Below, one piece after another: positions 12,162-16,052 of a stretch of 16,052 bases of DNA. Under the pieces are notes generated by a model. That model did not search any database, was not told the origin of the DNA, and saw nothing but the letters and a program-made list of their open reading frames with translations. The DNA is from Neisseriaceae bacterium. GTDB lineage: Bacteria > Pseudomonadota > Gammaproteobacteria > Burkholderiales > Neisseriaceae. Within the stretch, counting starts at the first letter, position 1, and each line of letters starts with the position of its first letter. The position numbers were made by a program, and so were the translations under genes. The stretch lies in the NCBI GenBank assembly GCA_017518785.1, contig JAFWUA010000032.1, positions 1-16,052 of the forward strand, in the 5' to 3' direction.

Positions 12162-15100
12162 TTAATCTATCACTGGATTAATTAAACGCGTAAATATTTC
12201 TTTAACGTTACGCACCTTATCATCAAGCGTTGGACTCGATATGCTAATTTTTAATCTATCTTTTCCAGCAAAAGCCCAATTGCGATCATTTTGCAATAAA
12301 TTGATAATATTTACAGGGTCAATCTGATGATATTTGCCCAAAGTCAAAATAATATTCTCATCTGAAACATAAACCGTGCTAATTCCGTGCTTTTGTGCTA
12401 ATACACGCAAACGATGACTTTCTAACAGGGTTTTTACCGGATTTTTACCATCTTTATTGTTTTCCGGCAGACCAAAACGATCGATTAATTCTTCATAAAT
12501 ATCGTTAATTTCTTCATCACTCGTACTCGATGATAAACGTTTATACAAAATAAGTCTCTCATGAATATCGGAACAATAACTATCAGGTAGCAATGCTGGC
12601 GAATTAAGTTTGATCTCTGCCATATTTTCTACATATTCAAAATCCGGAATACGTCCATTGTTTAAATCTCGCACCGCTTGTTTTAACATTTGGCTGTATA
12701 AGGTTAAACCGATTTGCGTAATATCGCCTGATTGTCCCTCTCCCAATATTTCTCCTGCCCCACGAATCTCTAAATCTTCCATAGCCAACATGAATCCTGC
12801 ACCTAATTCATCGGCAGCTGCAATCGCATCTAAACGTTTTTTAGCATCACGTCCTAAAAATTCAGAGGTTAATAAGTAAGCGTATGCCTGATGGTGAGAA
12901 CGCCCTACTCGTCCGCGTAATTGATGTAGTTGGGCAATGCCAAAACGCTCTGCCCGATTAATGATAATCGTATTGGCATTAGGAATATCAATCCCTGTTT
13001 CGATAATAGTAGAACATAGTAATACATTGAATTGATGACGTAGAAACTCTCGCATCACTCGCTCTAATTGTTGTGCTGGCAGTTGCCCATGTGCTACTGC
13101 TATACGAGCTTCTGGTACGAGTTTTTCCAAACGCATTCGCATATTTTCAATGGTATCAACTTCATTGTGTAAGAAAAAAACTTGTCCGCCACGTTTTAAT
13201 TCACGCAACATTGCCTCGCGTACCCAAGCATCTGAAAAAGGTTTTACAAAGGTTTTGACTGCTAAACGTTTTTCAGGTGCTGTTGTAATCAGTGATAAAT
13301 CTCGTAATCCTTCCAATGCCATACTCAATGTGCGTGGAATTGGAGTGGCAGTTAAGGTGAGTACGTTTACATTAACACGCAATTGTTTTAGTTTTTCCTT
13401 TTGACGCACACCAAAGCGATGTTCTTCATCGATAATTACTAAACCTAAATCCCTAAATTTAACATCATCTTGCACCAATTTATGCGTGCCTATCACAATA
13501 TCCACAGTGCCATCGGATAAACCTTGCAAGGTTTGTTTAGTTTCACGCGTGGCATTAAATCGTGATAGCGATGCTACTTTTACTGGAAAATTAGCAAATC
13601 GTTGCATAAAAACGTGGGCATGTTGTTCTACTAATAGCGTAGTTGGTGCTAATACTGCCACTTGCCGACCACTCATTGCTGCCACGTACGCAGCACGTAA
13701 TGCCACTTCGGTTTTACCAAAACCAACATCACCACATACCAATCTATCCATTGGTCGAGGGGATAATAAATCACGAATCACTGCCGCAATCGCAGCCGCT
13801 TGATCTTCGGTTTCATCGTATTCAAAACCATCGGCAAATGCACCATATTCAGTTTCATCAATCTCAAAGGCATATCCAATTTGTCTTTCACGCTGGGCAT
13901 ATAAATGTAGGAGTTCGGCTGCACTATCGTGTGCCTTTTGCAATGCACGGCGTTTAGCTTTTTGCCAAGCACTTGAACCTAAACGATTTAAAACAACTTG
14001 TTCATGCGATATGCCTGCATAGCGACTAATAACATTCAATTGAGATACTGGTATATAGAGTTTTTCATCACCGGCGTACTCTAATACCACCATTTCCTCA
14101 TCGCCATAACCTAAATTTAAGTTCATTAAGCCTATGTAGCGTGCAATCCCATGATTTTCGTGCACCACCAAATCCCCAATACGAATTTCAGCTAAATCTC
14201 GCAACACCGTATCATTTGATGGATTAAAACGTTTTTTTCCTCTTGGGTGTGTAATTGATTTTACGCTTGATGGATATAAATCATTTTCGCTAATAACCGC
14301 AATCTTGGCTTCTTGCCAAATAAAACCTTTTGATAATTCAGAAACTACTAAACCACAAGCAATATCACTATCAATAAAATCTTGCCAATTATCTACTATT
14401 TGAACTGATACGCCTTGTCGCTTTAAGAAAGACAACATGGTCTCACGTCTTCCGGCAGACTGTGCACACAATAAAATACGTCCATGTTTATATTGGTTAA
14501 AACTATTTTGAAAATTGATTAATAACTCTAATGGTTGATCTTTTTTTCTATCTACGGCGATTTCCGGCAGACTATATTTGTCTACTTTTTTAGCACTAAC
14601 AAATATTCTTGGAAATTCTTTTAAGACATCTTGCAAGCCTTGTGCATCAAGATATAGATAATTAGGTGGCAATGGCGGATAACCTTCTTCACCGTGTGCA
14701 TATGTAAAACGATTTTGAATATCACGTGAAAAATTTTGTGCCACATTTTCAATATCAGCCAAAGCAATAATCCTTGTACTTTCCGGCAGATATTTAGTAA
14801 TTGGTACACAATCTTCTTCAAAAAATAAAGGTAAATAATATTCTACTCCACCACCAAATAATCCTTTGGATACTTGGGTATATGGTACGGCATTTGATGG
14901 GTCGCCCTCCAAAATTTCCCGAAATTTTTGACGAAAAATACTCTGTGCTTCGGTTTCAGTCGGGAATTCATAAGCAGGTAATAGACGGATTTCATTTACA
15001 GTTTCCATACTGCGTTGCGTATCAGGGTCAAAAGTTTTAATTGAATCGATTTCATTATCAAATAAATCAATCCGAAACGGCACTTCCTCTCCCATAGGAA

Positions 15101-15587
15101 ATAAATCTAATAAACTACCACGTACTGCAAATTCCCCAGCAGAAACCACATTTCCTACTGATGTGTAACCTGCACTAATCAAATTTTGACGTAATAAATT
15201 AATATTAAGATTTTGCCCTACTCGCAAAAAGAACGTTCGTCCTGAAACAAAGGATACTGGTGATAATTTTTGCATGGCGGTTGCAACTGGCAACACCAAC
15301 ACATCAAACTGACCTTGGCTGATTTGCCACAATACTGACAATCTTTCAGAAATCAAATCTTTATGAGCAGATAAATGCTCATACGGCAAAGTTTCCCAAT
15401 CTGGAAAAAATAAAACCCTCAAATTAGGGGCAAATAATTTCCATGCTGCAATATGCCGATAAGCATCTTCTACCGATTCTGTTAATACCACAATCTGACA
15501 AGACATGTCGTCCGACAACCATAAAGGTACTGCATTATGAGGAATCGTATCTTCTTTGAAATAAGGTAATGAAAAACGCTGTGCCAT
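12162..15587 (-). CDS. mfd: Mfd, transcription-repair coupling factor
   Basis: 1141 residues against 1148 in E. coli. Mfd is a DNA translocase that pushes stalled RNA polymerase off DNA and recruits UvrA. Domain order: a UvrB-like N-terminal part with DWETLPYEHLSAHKDLISERL and RGSLLDLFPMGEEVPFRIDLFD; the RNA-polymerase-binding segment beginning EIRIGDLVVHENHGIARY (about 467); Walker A GDVGFGKT (619-626); DEEH box (720-723); TLTATPIPRTL; the motif V/VI region INRAERFGIAQLHQLRGRVG; and a complete C-terminal autoinhibitory domain. All motifs are intact. No strong ribosome site precedes ATG 15587, but homology begins directly after it. It is first in the minus-strand cluster mfd > asmA-like > mnmC-like. 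DUS: two exact (14450, 14562) and two partial (12462, 14781). Confidence 0.97.
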   Translation of the reverse strand: MAQRFSLPYFKEDTIPHNAVPLWLSDDMSCQIVVLTESVEDAYRHIAAWKLFAPNLRVLFFPDWETLPYEHLSAHKDLISERLSVLWQISQGQFDVLVLPVATAMQKLSPVSFVSGRTFFLRVGQNLNINLLRQNLISAGYTSVGNVVSAGEFAVRGSLLDLFPMGEEVPFRIDLFDNEIDSIKTFDPDTQRSMETVNEIRLLPAYEFPTETEAQSIFRQKFREILEGDPSNAVPYTQVSKGLFGGGVEYYLPLFFEEDCVPITKYLPESTRIIALADIENVAQNFSRDIQNRFTYAHGEEGYPPLPPNYLYLDAQGLQDVLKEFPRIFVSAKKVDKYSLPEIAVDRKKDQPLELLINFQNSFNQYKHGRILLCAQSAGRRETMLSFLKRQGVSVQIVDNWQDFIDSDIACGLVVSELSKGFIWQEAKIAVISENDLYPSSVKSITHPRGKKRFNPSNDTVLRDLAEIRIGDLVVHENHGIARYIGLMNLNLGYGDEEMVVLEYAGDEKLYIPVSQLNVISRYAGISHEQVVLNRLGSSAWQKAKRRALQKAHDSAAELLHLYAQRERQIGYAFEIDETEYGAFADGFEYDETEDQAAAIAAVIRDLLSPRPMDRLVCGDVGFGKTEVALRAAYVAAMSGRQVAVLAPTTLLVEQHAHVFMQRFANFPVKVASLSRFNATRETKQTLQGLSDGTVDIVIGTHKLVQDDVKFRDLGLVIIDEEHRFGVRQKEKLKQLRVNVNVLTLTATPIPRTLSMALEGLRDLSLITTAPEKRLAVKTFVKPFSDAWVREAMLRELKRGGQVFFLHNEVDTIENMRMRLEKLVPEARIAVAHGQLPAQQLERVMREFLRHQFNVLLCSTIIETGIDIPNANTIIINRAERFGIAQLHQLRGRVGRSHHQAYAYLLTSEFLGRDAKKRLDAIAAADELGAGFMLAMEDLEIRGAGEILGEGQSGDITQIGLTLYSQMLKQAVRDLNNGRIPDFEYVENMAEIKLNSPALLPDSYCSDIHERLILYKRLSSSTSDEEINDIYEELIDRFGLPENNKDGKNPVKTLLESHRLRVLAQKHGISTVYVSDENIILTLGKYHQIDPVNIINLLQNDRNWAFAGKDRLKISISSPTLDDKVRNVKEIFTRLINPVID
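12462..12473 (-). repeat. Near-match of AGTCTGCCGGAA in mfd
   Basis: TTCCGGCAGACC, 11 of 12. Another partial match, TTCCGGCAGATA (10 of 12), is at 14781-14792. Confidence 0.5.
14450..14461 (-). repeat. AGTCTGCCGGAA in mfd
   Basis: Exact 12-mer on the coding strand, read in a different frame (QSAGRR). Confidence 0.85.
14562..14573 (-). repeat. AGTCTGCCGGAA in mfd
   Basis: Exact 12-mer on the coding strand, read SLPE. Confidence 0.85.
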
Positions 15588-15637
15588 GTAACCAACAAAT
15601 CTACTACTTGATAAAGGTTAAGTATTTTAATTTTAAA

Positions 15638-15686
15638 ATAGTCTGCCGGAAAGCTTAATAGTTCAAAATATTTTCCGGCAGACTAT
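15638..15686. repeat. Perfect inverted pair of DUS between divergent genes
   Basis: ATAGTCTGCCGGAAA (15638-15652) and TTTCCGGCAGACTAT (15672-15686) are perfect 15-base inverted repeats with a 19-base loop. The exact 12-mers are at 15640-15651 (plus) and 15673-15684 (minus). The form is that of a Neisseria-type DUS terminator, but both neighbouring genes point away from it, so it ends neither of them. Confidence 0.85.
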
Positions 15687-15740
15687 ATGTAATCGATTAA
15701 GATCAATAAGTAGTTAAGGCGATTTTACCTTTCGACAGTA

Positions 15741-15873
15741 TAAAACCTTTGCAAAACTCGTCATTCTGAACTTTCCGCAGGAAAGTGAAGAATCTAATTG
15801 TTTGTTAAATAAAAAAATTCGTAACAAAGTTCAGAATGACGAATGAGAAAAAGTGGATTTTGCAAAGGTTTCA
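15741..15873 (+). mobile_element. MITE copy F, 133 bp, type I
   Basis: Ends TAAAACCTTTGCAAAAC and TTTTGCAAAGGTTTCA; flanked by GTA (15738-15740 and 15874-15876). The interior is almost the same as copy C, including TCATTCTGAACTTTCCGCAG and AAGTTCAGAATGACGAATG. No coding capacity. Confidence 0.88.
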
Positions 15874-15990
15874 GTACACAAATAATGTAGCAAAACAAAC
15901 CATAAGATAGATAGTTTAGATATAAATCAACTACAAGATGCGTTATCATTATCTAATCACTGTATTAAATTAAATATAGGAGTTTGGCAA

Positions 15991-16052
15991 ATGATGAAAT
16001 CTTGGCTCGCATTATTAGCATTGGGTTTATCTTCTTGCGTAGTGTATTACCA
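15991..16052 (+). CDS. Lipoprotein of unknown function (N-terminus only, cut by window edge)
   Basis: ATG 15991 follows AGGAG with an 8-base spacing. A second ATG comes directly after; the first fits the spacing better. The 20 visible residues, starting MMKSWLALLALGLSSC, form a short signal peptide with lipobox LSSC (Cys16), followed by VVYY. Residue +2 is valine, not aspartate, which fits outer-membrane sorting. The gene runs off the right edge, so nothing more can be said of the product. Confidence 0.7.
   Translation, partial: MMKSWLALLALGLSSCVVYY

Larger units (their letters stand above)
15588..15990. other. Gene-free stretch between divergent mfd and the right-edge lipoprotein gene
   Basis: It holds the mfd leader, a perfect inverted DUS pair (15638-15686), about 55 bases of unassigned DNA, MITE copy F (15741-15873) and the AT-rich leader of the lipoprotein gene. 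No RNA gene was recognised and no promoter can be called with confidence. Confidence 0.7.

Noticed and set aside
13643..13957. Long plus-strand frames over mfd
   Set aside because: They are shadows in other frames of an intact helicase gene and have His/Gln-rich translations without known motifs.
3468..15873. The repeated ~133-bp units as a CRISPR array or as Correia repeats
   Set aside because: The copies are kilobases apart, in both orientations, with no spacers. Their ends and 3-bp duplications do not match Correia elements, which duplicate TA.

Overview
The window looks like chromosomal DNA of a Neisseriaceae-type betaproteobacterium. The evidence is the gene content (mfd, ubiB, pncB, tex, an AsmA-like protein, a MnmC-type oxidoreductase), a lipoprotein with a TbpB/fHbp-like barrel, and above all a dense 12-base repeat built like a Neisseriaceae DNA uptake sequence (DUS). 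I cannot name the genus.

There are two regions of different character. Region 1 (about 1-3350) carries four minus-strand genes, transcribed as pncB, nnrD, an RDD-family membrane protein and tex (cut by the left edge). pncB and nnrD are both NAD-metabolism genes. By eye this region is more GC-rich. Its repeats are DUS of the AGGCTGCCTGAA (Simonsiella-type) dialect, plus one element made of inverted GAGCAAT/TAGCAAT heptamer arrays.

Region 2 (about 3465-16052) is more AT-rich. It contains, on the plus strand, an AEC-family transporter, ubiB and a surface-type lipoprotein that joins an SGNH esterase to a TbpB-like beta-barrel. On the minus strand lies a tight cluster mfd > asmA-like > mnmC-like. 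The start of another plus-strand lipoprotein is cut by the right edge. No copy of the region 1 DUS is seen here. Instead there are 16 exact copies of AGTCTGCCGGAA on either strand, within coding sequence and as inverted pairs in gene-end hairpins. This 12-mer differs at two positions from the Simonsiella-type DUS and is not among the dialects I remember.

The gaps of region 2 are filled by a family of about 110-140 bp non-coding elements (six copies) that I read as a MITE. They have near-perfect TGAAACCTTTGCAAAAC-type inverted ends, and five of six are flanked by perfect 3-bp direct repeats. Two copies sit at the same phosphodiester position inside a DUS that was one arm of a gene-end hairpin. 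Because the element begins with T, the 12-mer is regenerated by the insertion.

The points most worth following are the possible new DUS dialect, the dialect switch near 3.3-3.7 kb (interspecies recombination or an assembly join), the MITE-in-DUS insertions, and the esterase-barrel fusion, which may be a Slam-exported cell-surface hydrolase.
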